From the NCBI GenBank assembly GCA_024364805.1, contig CM044493.1, positions 91,576,722-91,608,312 of the forward strand: DNA of 31,591 nucleotides, in the 5' to 3' direction. A model generated the notes under the pieces. That model did no database searches, was not told the DNA's origin, and saw only the letters and a program-made list of their open reading frames with translations. Of the stretch, positions 22,701-29,522 are shown in pieces. Numbering within the stretch: the first letter of the stretch is position 1; each line of letters begins with the position of its first letter. The stretch is from Euprymna scolopes (Eukaryota > Mollusca > Cephalopoda > Sepiida > Sepiolidae). Made by a program: the position numbers and the translations under genes.

Positions 22701-25700
22701 TATATAGAATATTAGCTATTCCTACCCAGTGTTGCCCAGTAGTCTTTGCACTTTTATTTTTGTTTCATTTGTTGCCTTTCCTATCTTGTATTTTTGCTGT
22801 GTTTAAAAGAATGACAACAAACTGATATATAAAACTATATCTCTATTCTCGGTGATGGTTATAGTTGTTGGGTGTTAGGAAGGAGATGCAGGCATGAGAA
22901 TGAACGGGTTGATTCTTCTCGGGCCAAAATTGTCAACCTATGATATTCTTTTCGGTTGTTATTATATAAGCTTTTTTAATCACTTGAAACGTCCTTTTTA
23001 GGATGGCAATCACACCTCAAGGATGTGTTATATGGCCATTGTTGTTTCACTGGATTGACCTGACTAATTACACCTGTGTGACCTTTTGCCGAAAATGACC
23101 TTTCAAACATCATACTTCTAGCTTTTCTTTTTGATGATCAAGTTTGTTAATTCTTCATGCAGGTACTTATCAGATTTATAATTTTTATTCAAATGACCAT
23201 TTTATACATTTGATAATTTATTGTTCTCGTAGAAGCATGCTTTTGTCAAAATGATTTCTTGCTATACACGATCTAGATATACAATAATTGAAAGAATATG
23301 TTATTTAAAAAAAAACTATTTTGCAAAACAATTGATAGGGTATTTTATAAAGTGTTGATATTTAAATCCCATAAATACTTTCAATTCTATTTTTAACTCT
23401 TAAATTTACAAATTGATAGGACAAGAAAATGAGAGATTGGGATAAAACCTCATCAGATTTTGTTCTTAGTGTTTCCAAAATAGAGGGGAAAAAAATGAAA
23501 CAACTCTTACATTAACTGCAACTTCCACTACCCATGCAGGAATGGTCTCATTTAATAACATCTGTTCAGTCTCACCACCTGCATCACGGCATAGCAGCCG
23601 AAACAATGTACGTCCGCCAGCCTCACTGAAAAAACAGAGAAAGCACTTCAATTTATGAGAATTAATTTAATAACGTACAGATTAAACAAACGGATCGATA
23701 AAAACAAATTAAAGTTAATCCTGTTCAGTCACTTATGTTTAGATTTTCTTTTTAAATAAATGGAGTCTAGATTTGAAATTAAAAAAAGAAAAAACTATAT
23801 AATGGAATTGTTATGCAGATGTTACTCTTTAGTGACATTTTGACTATTCAGCATGTAATATACACATACATATGTATGACGTATATGTATGTGTATTTAT
23901 TTTAGTTAACGATGTGGCCTTACAGGCCGGTAATGATCAAAACAAACACAGTGATATAATTAACAAAAATTGTATCAGCAAAACTATGTTACAGAAGTAT
24001 ATGTCATGTGTGAAGGCTTTAACTGCTCCAAATCGTTACCTAAAATGTGTTAGATTTAACTATGTATTGTTACTGAGCAAAGCTATCATTCCTGAAATAG
24101 GTAGATCAGCTCATTCCATAACAACTAATCAGTGCAGAAGATTTTTTAAATTTTCTATTTACGAACGTGTCATCACTTATCAAGGTTAAAATCAACTGGA
24201 GGATACAGGTTGATAAAATTGATGGATTTTCAGTTAAATGAAGAATGAGAAGATTGAAAATCAATGGAATGAATAAAAATCTGATCATTTATGAGAATGG
24301 TTTATGACAAGTATTGTTGATTTGAAGAGGACCATATTGTACTCTACAGGAAAACAAGCCTACGTTAATATATTCCACATGAGAAGGCCTTGGAAAGAAA
24401 CTGCTCATGGAAACTCCATTTGCTCTTAGACATATAAAGGAAAGTTTTTTTGTAGTAGAAAGATGCATTCTTACTGTGTCTTACAAAGATGAACCAAAGA
24501 TTGAAGCTCAGTTGAAAACTTTCCATGGAAATAACAACAGAGAAGAGAAAGAGTAGCAAAATCTCTTCTGTGAAAAAAAAAAACACTGTAGAGATTAAAA
24601 GAGATCATTTCTCATTAGATTGCAAAGTTGATTTTTTGTATTATGTGAAGGCAAGAAGAAGTGCTCTGAGCAACATCTACTCATCTAATCCAAATAAATA
24701 TAGATTTTGTTTTTCACATTTGTTTGCCCAGAATCACTTAATATGTGATTTAATCTGCAGAAGCAAAATGATCATCAATCTCTGACCTAAATAATCAACA
24801 ACAATTCAATAAATGAAGATTTTCCATACTCAATTACATTTTTGTCTTGCAGTATAAATTATTCAACATTAAGATTATTCATACAACAGACTGAGGATCT
24901 TACATTTGGATTCTTTCATGGGAGGGAAGATTGTCAATTAGTCTGCAGACACTTTTTTAGCTATGAACACTTTACTCTCATTGATCAAAGAAATTTTCCT
25001 TTGGAAAGAGGATTCTAATTGATCAAAAATTATTTCAATTTAGTTTCTTTATGTCATAAATTACATTTCAAATATATGTTTGTAAGTAAATTGTAAAACG
25101 TGAATTTTTCTGACAACTATTTTTTCTTTTTAGTAATTAAAAAAAAAAAATGAAAACATTAGTACATACTATTTTCATTTGTCAAGTCCAATTTGCCAGT
25201 TAGTTTATACATTTTGTAAAAATTTCATGTCATAATCATTCTTTGAGGTTTTCTTTTCATATTGACAAAATTGTTTATTCAGGAAATTTTATTTTTATGC
25301 TTTTGTTTATTCAAAGTAACCCATCTCGTCATTTATAGGAATTTGTCAATAATTATAAAATTAATCAATTAGCTTATCATGTCTCTTATTTGTTTTGCTA
25401 TTTTGCTATGTAAAACACATAAAAACATCAAACTAATCTCACAGCGAGAATTTTTCTTCAAATTTTTAACTGCTATATCAATTATCTAATTCATATCACC
25501 TCCAGTAAAAAAATCAAACAAAACAAAACAAAACAAAACAATTGCACAATCACTTGGCCTGTTAGAGGGATGACCTGGTTCAATATATAATTAAAAGGAT
25601 GGAAACTTGCATCTTTTTCTTAAGAATTCAGTTTTTATTTATTTATTTTTTTAACTTCTACTTACTCTAAACAAGGTATACTGTTACTGAGATGAAAAGG

Positions 25701-26222
25701 GCTACTGTGAATTAGGGACCAGATTTATTGGAGCATTCTAACTGAAGAGTTGTGCTGCAAGATGCTTATTCACATTACATGTAAATTTCAGCATATTAGT
25801 AGGGTTGGAAAAACAGGGAGCAGAGAGGAAATTTCAAAGGCAAGCAGGTTAAGGAAAGAAACTATTATAGAAGAAATCTTTCCGGCATCTGGGGAACCCT
25901 GCAGTGAAGGAGTATGATTGTTTTATATTACATTCTGACACTCTACTCCCATATACTCCTGTTTTCGCTTTATGTTTAAAGAAAATAAAAAGGAAAAAAA
26001 AAAAAAAAAAAAATGAACTTCAAGTTGTAAACTTAATAAAAATAGTGAAGTTAGGAACTGACGTTTGTTTTTAAGAAATGACAAAGAGATTAGCAAAAAA
26101 AAAAAAAAAGGTTAAAACTAAAAAATATTACCTAAATATTACGGGTGTGTGTCCAGGTACACTGAAATAAGGTCCACTTCCTCTTCGTTCAACACATTCA
26201 CCACTCACATTCATTTCCATTT
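13688..26222 (-). CDS. WDR48: WDR48 (UAF1), last five coding exons, C-terminal 189 residues
   Basis: Five minus-strand exons (26222-26132, 23625-23511, 19442-19366, 18581-18386, 13780-13688) join in phase into 189 residues plus TGA. The product follows vertebrate WDR48 as I remember it: HTPVIF, then [51 protein letters not shown], and the ending [19 protein letters not shown]48 is the WD40 cofactor that binds and activates the deubiquitinases USP1, USP12 and USP46. It acts in FANCD2/FANCI and PCNA deubiquitination, and its C-terminal SUMO-like domains dock substrates. Only that C-terminal region lies here; the WD40 propeller exons would lie beyond 31591. The acidic linker at 18386-18581 ([10 protein letters not shown]) resembles the variable linker in vertebrates. 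The protein ends YRRIK, unlike the human tail as I recall it. Introns are 2506, 4068, 784 and 4605 bp. No break is seen, so the gene looks functional. Confidence 0.95.
14041..14407 (+). mobile_element. internally deleted mariner element, 367 bp
   Basis: Inverted ends CGAGCGACGTTCC at the left and its imperfect complement at 14395-14407 both adjoin TA (14039-14040, 14408-14409). Both are followed inward by GCCTCCTATTTTTTA or its complement. At 14251-14298 a short frame [15 protein letters not shown], then a stop, resembles the C-terminal KCI..G.YVE of mariner transposases. So the element keeps the transposase tail plus ends and lost the catalytic core. It is a different mariner lineage from the copy at 20908, in the last WDR48 intron. 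Confidence 0.65.
14734..14989. mobile_element. foldback-family element, ~256 bp
   Basis: ATTTGGATTATT with GATCTTGGATGTTATTCTCA at the left is mirrored by GAGAATAACACTCAAGGTAA and GAATAATCCATAT at the right. The internal block GCTCTTGTTCCATCAGCCAT plus AGAAATCTTAAGTAATC is shared with 5048-5090. The arms are more diverged than those of the 17 kb copy. Confidence 0.6.
15380..15626 (-). pseudogene. LINE reverse-transcriptase fragment, 3' part
   Basis: The minus strand reads [20 protein letters not shown], then [16 protein letters not shown] and [12 protein letters not shown] from about 15622 down to 15480. This is the conserved region after the YLG motif in the reverse transcriptase of LINEs common in cephalopod sequence. 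A weaker continuation ([11 protein letters not shown]) runs to about 15380. It resumes exactly where the upstream piece at 16103 stops. Clade not assigned. LINE decay: at least one stop in the continuation. Confidence 0.7.
15627..16102. mobile_element. 476-bp DNA element nested in the LINE, 8-bp TSD
   Basis: Inverted termini of about 45 bp (GTACTTGTACAGTTTA, CAAGACATTAAAAAATGAAA) lie at 15628 and 16101. The octamer CACCAAGG flanks both sides (15619-15626, 16103-16110). The 8-bp duplication points to hAT, P or Merlin-like transposition; the termini do not settle which. No transposase frame inside, so non-autonomous. It interrupts the LINE reading frame, so it is younger than the LINE. Confidence 0.8.
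16103..16260 (-). pseudogene. LINE reverse-transcriptase fragment, 5' part
   Basis: The minus strand reads [20 protein letters not shown], then [17 protein letters not shown], ending at the duplicated octamer. The FCYLG-like motif is the usual marker of this LINE group. Upstream of about 16260 similarity fades. Lies in the last WDR48 intron in the same orientation as the gene. Confidence 0.65.
16261..17237. other. intron DNA, nothing recognised
   Basis: Last WDR48 intron. AT-rich with a T9 tract at 16292-16300. The frame at 17038-17235 shows no family features. Confidence 0.5.
17525..17605 (-). repeat. tRNA-derived SINE head inside the chimera
   Basis: The minus strand has TGGCCGAAGCGA (A box, 17584-17595) and GAGTTCAATCCT (B box, 17532-17543). 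Between them AGAC-ATTGCAA-GTCT forms a perfect anticodon stem and 7-base loop with anticodon TGC, an alanine type. The T stem has one mismatch. The minus-strand frame starting [10 protein letters not shown] through this region is therefore best explained as SINE sequence, not a protein. Confidence 0.65.
17833..18144 (+). pseudogene. mariner transposase N-terminal fragment captured in the chimera
   Basis: Matches the full mariner at 20908-22191 from AACTAATTGTGGTTTCTGTT (its leader) through the DNA-binding half: [44 protein letters not shown]. It lacks the element's terminal repeats and all catalytic residues. The start ATG of the other copy is CTG here. The frame runs on into SINE tail, adding [10 protein letters not shown] before a stop; that C-end is chimeric and not transposase. 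Confidence 0.85.
18317..18344. repeat. poly-A (T28 on the WDR48 sense strand)
   Basis: Uninterrupted A28, followed by purine-rich sequence to 18357, just downstream of the penultimate exon's donor on the minus strand. Confidence 0.95.
18386..18581 (-). CDS. WDR48: WDR48 exon (penultimate)
   Basis: This 196-bp exon lies between acceptor TGCTTTACAG and donor CAA|GTAAGT. One base completes a Lys codon, followed by 65 codons. It encodes [23 protein letters not shown], a Ser/Asp/Glu-rich linker and [12 protein letters not shown], closely matching vertebrate WDR48. A run of 28 T preceded by pyrimidines lies about 30-70 bases into the following intron. Confidence 0.95.
18745..19125. repeat. three tandem hairpin units of ~137 bp
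   Basis: Units start near 18745, 18883 and 19022. Each is an imperfect palindrome: for example AAAGTTTGCCTAAATACTAA mirrored by TTAGAATCAGTATTTAGGCA in unit two, around ATTTTAGTCAGTAATGTAAA. Units one and two share that loop almost exactly; unit three carries it in changed form. They fill about half of the 784-bp intron between the 19366 and 18386 exons. Confidence 0.7.
19366..19442 (-). CDS. WDR48: WDR48 exon (third from last)
   Basis: This 77-bp exon lies between acceptor CTCCTTTACAG and donor AA|GTGAGT. It has 25 codons plus two bases, reading [16 protein letters not shown] and on to IKLPK. It matches the vertebrate [17 protein letters not shown] block. Ten bases after its 3' edge the intron carries an uninterrupted run of 22 T on the sense strand. 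Confidence 0.94.
19507..19640 (-). repeat. decayed foldback/SINE-family copy
   Basis: CAGGATGTTATTCTCATCTT is followed by TTGTTGTACTC, CCTTTTCCAGTTC, GAGAATTTCAAACTAAACTC and TTCATTTTATCC. This is the same block order as 17290-17420 (CCTTCTTCAGGTGT, GGGAATTTCGAACCCAACCC, TTTATTG) at lower identity. Confidence 0.5.
19736..19997. mobile_element. hAT-like MITE, 262 bp
   Basis: CAATGTTGCGGAGTTGGAGG at the left end and the complement CAGTGTTGTGGAGTCAAAAG at the right end are clear terminal repeats of the CAGTGTTG type seen in hAT elements. The interior repeats AATCCTAGGAGTCGGAATC-like units. The flanking octamers match at only four of eight positions, so the target duplication is lost or the family call is wrong. 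Confidence 0.55.
19998..20905. other. intron DNA, nothing recognised
   Basis: WDR48 intron; very AT-rich, poly-A at 20503-20518. No exon-like or repeat signal. Confidence 0.5.
20908..22191 (-). mobile_element. full-length mariner element, inactive
   Basis: 1284 bp with inverted ends of about 35 bp. CGAAAGGCATGCAATAAGTA, then ATGCCCCTGA at 20908, is the complement of TCAGGGGCATTACTTATTGC, then ACACCCCTCG at 22191. TA lies on both sides (20906-20907, 22192-22193), the expected target duplication. The transposase lies between on the minus strand, the same orientation as WDR48, whose 4068-bp intron holds it. The ends differ at a handful of positions. Confidence 0.95.
20978..22024 (-). pseudogene. 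mariner transposase, broken
   Basis: ATG at 22024 ([20 protein letters not shown]) leads through the helix-turn-helix half ([17 protein letters not shown]). A C/G run near 21828-21838 causes a frameshift. [20 protein letters not shown] continues in the next frame to a stop after TPFQK (21631). After another shift the catalytic half reads [19 protein letters not shown], then TAG where Trp is expected, then [10 protein letters not shown]. The open 172-codon end (20981-21499) carries LLQDNAS and [16 protein letters not shown]. The Asp spacing is 34, giving DD34D. All three catalytic Asp are present, but at least two stops and two frameshifts make it non-functional. Confidence 0.93.
22194..23510. 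other. intron DNA; one decayed foldback-core fragment
   Basis: AT-rich. At 22378-22440 CACCTGAAGAATGCCTCAAA and GGTTCGACTATGGAAACGG resemble the arm ACACCTGAAGAAGGCC...CGAAACG of the foldback/SINE family. Otherwise no feature is recognised. Confidence 0.45.
23511..23625 (-). CDS. WDR48: WDR48 exon (fourth from last)
   Basis: This 115-bp exon lies between acceptor TTTTTTCAG and donor AAT|GTAAGA. One base completes the split Ser codon, followed by 38 codons. The peptide [14 protein letters not shown], then [14 protein letters not shown] and AWVVEVAVN, is almost the vertebrate sequence (Gly before EAGG is Ser here). It is the most conserved exon in the window. Confidence 0.95.
23626..25397. other. 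intron DNA, no recognisable gene
   Basis: Frames at 23872-24189 and 24525-24785 lack family motifs and have AT-driven composition; neither is bounded by paired splice sites in a convincing way. Confidence 0.5.
25398..25728. repeat. ~330-bp direct repeat, copy 1
   Basis: Shares with copy 2 (27128-27437) the blocks AAAACACATAAAAACATCAA, CTCACAGCGAGAATTTTTCT, GGCCTGTTAGAGG, GACCTGGTTCAATATATAAT, TTCTACTTACTCTAAACAAG and GAATTAGGGACCAGATTTAT. Most differences are in the A-rich (AAAAC)n part and T runs. Ends lack terminal repeats, so the repeat class is unknown. Confidence 0.9.
25729..26131. other. intron DNA with poly-A tracts
   Basis: A-rich runs at 25995-26014 and 26098-26109 lie downstream of the 26132 exon donor on the minus strand. 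No other feature. Confidence 0.5.
26132..26222 (-). CDS. WDR48: WDR48 exon (fifth from last)
   Basis: This 91-bp exon sits between acceptor AATTTCAG and donor AG|GTAATA, a weak +3 to +6 donor. It has two leading bases, 29 codons and two trailing bases that complete a Ser codon with the next exon. The peptide starts [10 protein letters not shown] and ends PGHTPVIF. The N-terminal part is poorly conserved, as in the linker before the last SUMO-like region; the [13 protein letters not shown] part matches the vertebrate GYFQVPPHTPVIF. No further upstream exon is recognisable up to 31591. Confidence 0.9.
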
Positions 26223-27009
26223 CTGAAATTTGAAAAATTAGAATTCATAAACAATTATTAAAGTAAAACCCTTAAAAAAGAAGAAAAAAAAGACAAGTTG
26301 ATAGAATATGATATTGTGTTCATTTTTTTTTTTTTTTTCTAACTTGTATTGGTTTTTGATAAATATCTTATTTCTGAAGACATCAATGTATTTTGTCAGA
26401 AAGTCTTTTTCTTTTAAACAAACTTCAAAACGGATATGTTGTTGTTTACAGTTAAATAGACGAATTTAACCATGTTTAAGGCATGAAGATGAGCCAATGT
26501 GAAAAACATACTTTTTTGTTCTCTGTAAGTTTGATGTTTTTTTGGGGAGGGGGGGGGGCGTTTTCACCAAGACTTAATATTAGTGGTAGGATGAAGGGTG
26601 TTTTTCTTTTTTTGTTTAAGTTGCTAAAAGATTTTTCTGAGGGAGAAAAGTTGCCACCTGGTTTTAAGCTTAGTGATAGGGTTAAGGGATTATTTTATGC
26701 CGATGAAAAATACTAATCTTTATAATCATAATTAAAGATATTTGCAAAATAAATTTTTTAAAAAGACACATACAAAATTAGAAAACAAATCAAAAATTCT
26801 TCTTGAACACATAATAAATCAGAAAATCAAATATTTCAATTAAGGAATGCAAAAGAAATAAGAAAAGGAAGGAGTAAGCCAAATCAATAGAGAAAGAAAG
26901 AGAGTAGTTTATACAAGCTGGTATCTTTTTCACATTTGTCTTTCTTGTGTGTCATGCCTGGGACAGCAACATAATAAAAGTAGGTTTTAGCCAACAAAAG
27001 TTAAATTAT
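26223..27009. other. intron DNA upstream of the first visible WDR48 exon
   Basis: Around 26540-26716 two ~40-bp segments repeat loosely (AATATTAGTGGTAGGATGAAGG and AAGCTTAGTGATAGGGTTAAGG). T run at 26324-26338; G run near 26546-26558. No exon-like sequence. Confidence 0.4.
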
Positions 27010-27121
27010 CATTCTAATTCTAAATGTTATTCCCACGTTTCAACCGATGAACTATACATCATCTGAAATGTTGTATGGATAACATCCAAGATAATAATAA
27101 TAGTCTGAATAATCCAAATGA
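27010..27121. mobile_element. compact foldback-family element
   Basis: TCTAAATGTTATTCCCACGT and TTCAACCGATGA at the left are mirrored by AACATCCAAGAT, AATAATAGTCTGAATAATCC at the right. This is the shortest copy of the family, little more than the two arms, lying directly beside repeat copy 2. Confidence 0.6.
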
Positions 27122-27127
27122 TTTTTA

Positions 27128-27437
27128 TGTGTTTTACTATGCAAAACACATAAAAACATCAAACTAATCTCACAGCGAGAATTTTTCTTCAAATTTTTAA
27201 CTGCTATATCAATTATTTAATTCATATCACCTCCAGTAAAAAACAAAAAACAATTGCACAATCACCTGGCCTGTTAGAGGCATGACCTGGTTCAATATAT
27301 AATTAAAAGGATAAAAACTTGTATCTTTTTCTTAAGAATTCAGTTTTTTTATAATTTATTTTACTTCTACTTACTCTAAACAAGGTACACTGCTATTGAG
27401 ACGGAAAGCGCTACTGTGAATTAGGGACCAGATTTAT
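27128..27437. repeat. ~310-bp direct repeat, copy 2
   Basis: Same orientation as 25398-25728, about 90% identical by eye, 1730 bp further along. It lacks most of the (AAAAC)n expansion of copy 1. Confidence 0.9.
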
Positions 27438-28158
27438 ATTTAAATTCCAATCTTCATTCCAAAACTTCAGAAACATAATATTAAAAAAAAAAATAAAAAA
27501 AATACATCTTCAATTTTTACAAGATTGGATAAATTTAGTCTTCTCTGTATGCTTCATGTAAAACAATCCTACATTATTTTCTTTTCAATCTGTCTCTAGG
27601 TTAAGTAATCCCTTATAATATTATTTTTTTCAATAATTTGAGAATTTGGTATTTAATAAATTTAGCAAGCAAAAAATTCAACTAAAAAAAAATGAAAGAA
27701 ATTTAGAGCATGGTGAATACATCTTTAGGAAAATATCAAATCCATTTTATGTTAAACTTAATATAGTAAATTATTACATGATGTTCAAATCTAAAAATTG
27801 AGCACATTTATTTTTGCATAAAGAAAATAAACGCCATATGAAAATTCGGTGCTTAATTAATGATCTGAAAATGAAAACAAAAAAATAAATAAATAAATAA
27901 AAATAAACACGAATTTCAGAGCACAGGAATGTTTTTATTCAATTTAAAGCCGATTTTAAAATAATCTTTTTTTCCTGCTTTAAATTGAATTTTTAAAGTG
28001 AAAGCATTACTTAGAATAATATTCATAAATTGACCAAAAATTGAAAAAGATTAGCTCAAATTATAGCAGGAAATAACATCTCAAACTGAGTTCTGCTGTC
28101 AGTTAAGATATGTCTATTTGCTGCCCCACCCTGCCAACCAGGCATTCTTTAAAAAAAG

Positions 28159-28161
<3 letters not shown>
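27438..28161. other. no recognisable gene
   Basis: AT-rich with short A and T runs. No repeat family or exon identified. Confidence 0.5.

Positions 28162-28221
<60 letters not shown>
28162..28221. repeat. (TA)n microsatellite
   Basis: About 30 TA units without interruption. Confidence 0.97.
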
Positions 28222-28225
<4 letters not shown>

Positions 28226-28433
28226 TTGGGATGATTCCTAAATTTTTTCCGATTCAGATTCCAGGAAAATGTTGATTAATGATTCCGATACCAAGTATGA
28301 TTCTTATTCCTGTGGAATTGTTGTTTTGAAATATACTATTATATAAGCGGAAAAATTTTGTAAAGCGAAAAAGTGAAAATACAATTAAGGGAATTTCGAA
28401 AATGATTTGATATTTTTTGTAAAATTTCTTTCA
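28221..28433. mobile_element. possible hAT-like element end
   Basis: AGTGTTGGGATGATTCC at 28221 resembles a CAGTGTTGGGA-type terminal repeat and is followed by degenerate GATTCCGATT-like motifs. A mate may lie beyond the window end, where 31510-31591 has the same kind of motifs. One-sided evidence only. Confidence 0.3.
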
Positions 28434-29173
28434 TCTATAAATATAAAAGCGAAAATGTATGTCTGTTTGCTTTTTCTGTATGTCTACAAAAGGCTTTTTT
28501 CAGAAAAGTGGTCGGTCGCCTATAAACTTTTTAAAACTTTTTATATCACATGTAAATCGTAATATCTCAGAGTTAACAACGGAGCTCGCCTGTCTATTTA
28601 ATTTGCTCGACTTCGGGAAGATAAATATTCAACATTTGTCGCTTGCCGCATGTGGATTAGTCTTTTTTCTATAATAAAAGCGACACTAATTCTGGCGGTA
28701 TTTTCCGTTTATTGCTGGAAATGTCCGAAAGCAATCAGCTTTGATTAATGTGGAAATATTTTCCATATATTAAACAATTGCTATTCAATTTGGACAAGGG
28801 GAGCTGTTTCCCCCTACCCCCAACATCTTGGAAAAAAAGAAAAGAAAAAGAAAGCGTTCCGCACTAAATGATACCCCGGCAGTCAAAAGTTGACCTCATT
28901 AAGTCATTAAAACGTGCACCTGCTAATTTAAGTAATTAAATAAATTCAAACGTGTTTCCGTTAGCATTTCGCGGTGGCGCAATGTTTAACGTCACACTCT
29001 TTTTTTTTTTCACACTTTAATTTCCAACTTTGCCTCAAGGGTTCAGGTTCGATCCTCATACTTACCTACCAAAACATTTTTTTTTATTTTGCCCCCCCCC
29101 TCCTCCAGTTTTGATTTACCCAAAACCACACACACCTCCAAACACCCGGGCAACGCCGGGTACCCCTCGCTAG
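28434..29173 (+). mobile_element. non-autonomous Helitron, 740 bp
   Basis: Starts TCTATAAATATAAAAGCG and ends CTCGCTAG, inserted between A (28433) and T (29174), the Helitron target. A 6-bp stem with loop GCAACG (ACCCGG...CCGGGT, 29144-29161) lies 12 bases from the 3' end, the usual terminal hairpin. The start, TCTATA then AAAGCGAAAATGTATGTCTG, is the common animal Helitron 5' type. No Rep/helicase frame, so it depends on a helper. It carries a tRNA-like block near its 3' end. Confidence 0.88.
28970..29070 (+). repeat. tRNA-like block within the Helitron
   Basis: GCGGTGGCGCAATGTTTAACG (28972 on; A-box type TGGCGCAATGG) and CAGGTTCGATCC (B box, about 29045-29056) are ordered as in a tRNA. A T-rich insertion separates them, so no cloverleaf forms. 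Likely a SINE head carried by the Helitron. Confidence 0.55.
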
Positions 29174-29463
29174 TTGATAATAAAAGTCAAAACAAATATT
29201 TTAACCATGAATTAAGCATGCTCCATGAAATTAATAACAATCAATTTCAGGAGTTATTTTATATATTAAAAAATATAAAGAAAAAGGGCGGATGTACACA
29301 AATGCTACCTCTGTAGCGAAATACACATCAGCTCCGATATTGTACGTTGTTCGACTGAGGGAGAAGTTATTTTTACAAAGAAATAATTTTTGCGTGTGTG
29401 ACCTAGTTTTTTTTAAAATTTATTTTGTCTTGAAATTTGCACATGATTTTTGTTATGATTTTA

Positions 29464-29465
<2 letters not shown>
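29174..29465. other. spacer between Helitron and Merlin remnant
   Basis: No gene seen. The GATTTTTGTTATGATTTT at 29447-29464 has an inverted match at 30645-30666, so the Merlin-associated inverted repeat may start here. Confidence 0.4.

Positions 29466-29520
<55 letters not shown>
29466..29520. repeat. poly-T, 55 bases
   Basis: Uninterrupted T run. The Phe-rich frame through it is spurious. The opposite inverted-repeat arm has a shorter A22 run (30609-30630). Confidence 0.95.

Positions 29521-29521
<1 letters not shown>

Positions 29522-29522
<1 letters not shown>

Noticed and set aside
23872-24189. 105-residue plus-strand frame
   Set aside because: Ile/Asn/Lys-rich, no family motif, and it lies antisense within a WDR48 intron.
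26483-26716. 77-residue frame with two similar halves
   Set aside because: The repeated FKLSDRVKG-like parts come from a degenerate DNA repeat next to a G run; no protein family recognised.
25398-27437. The two direct repeats as the ends of an LTR-type element
   Set aside because: No TG...CA ends, primer-binding site, polypurine tract or coding remnant between them, and a host WDR48 exon lies inside.
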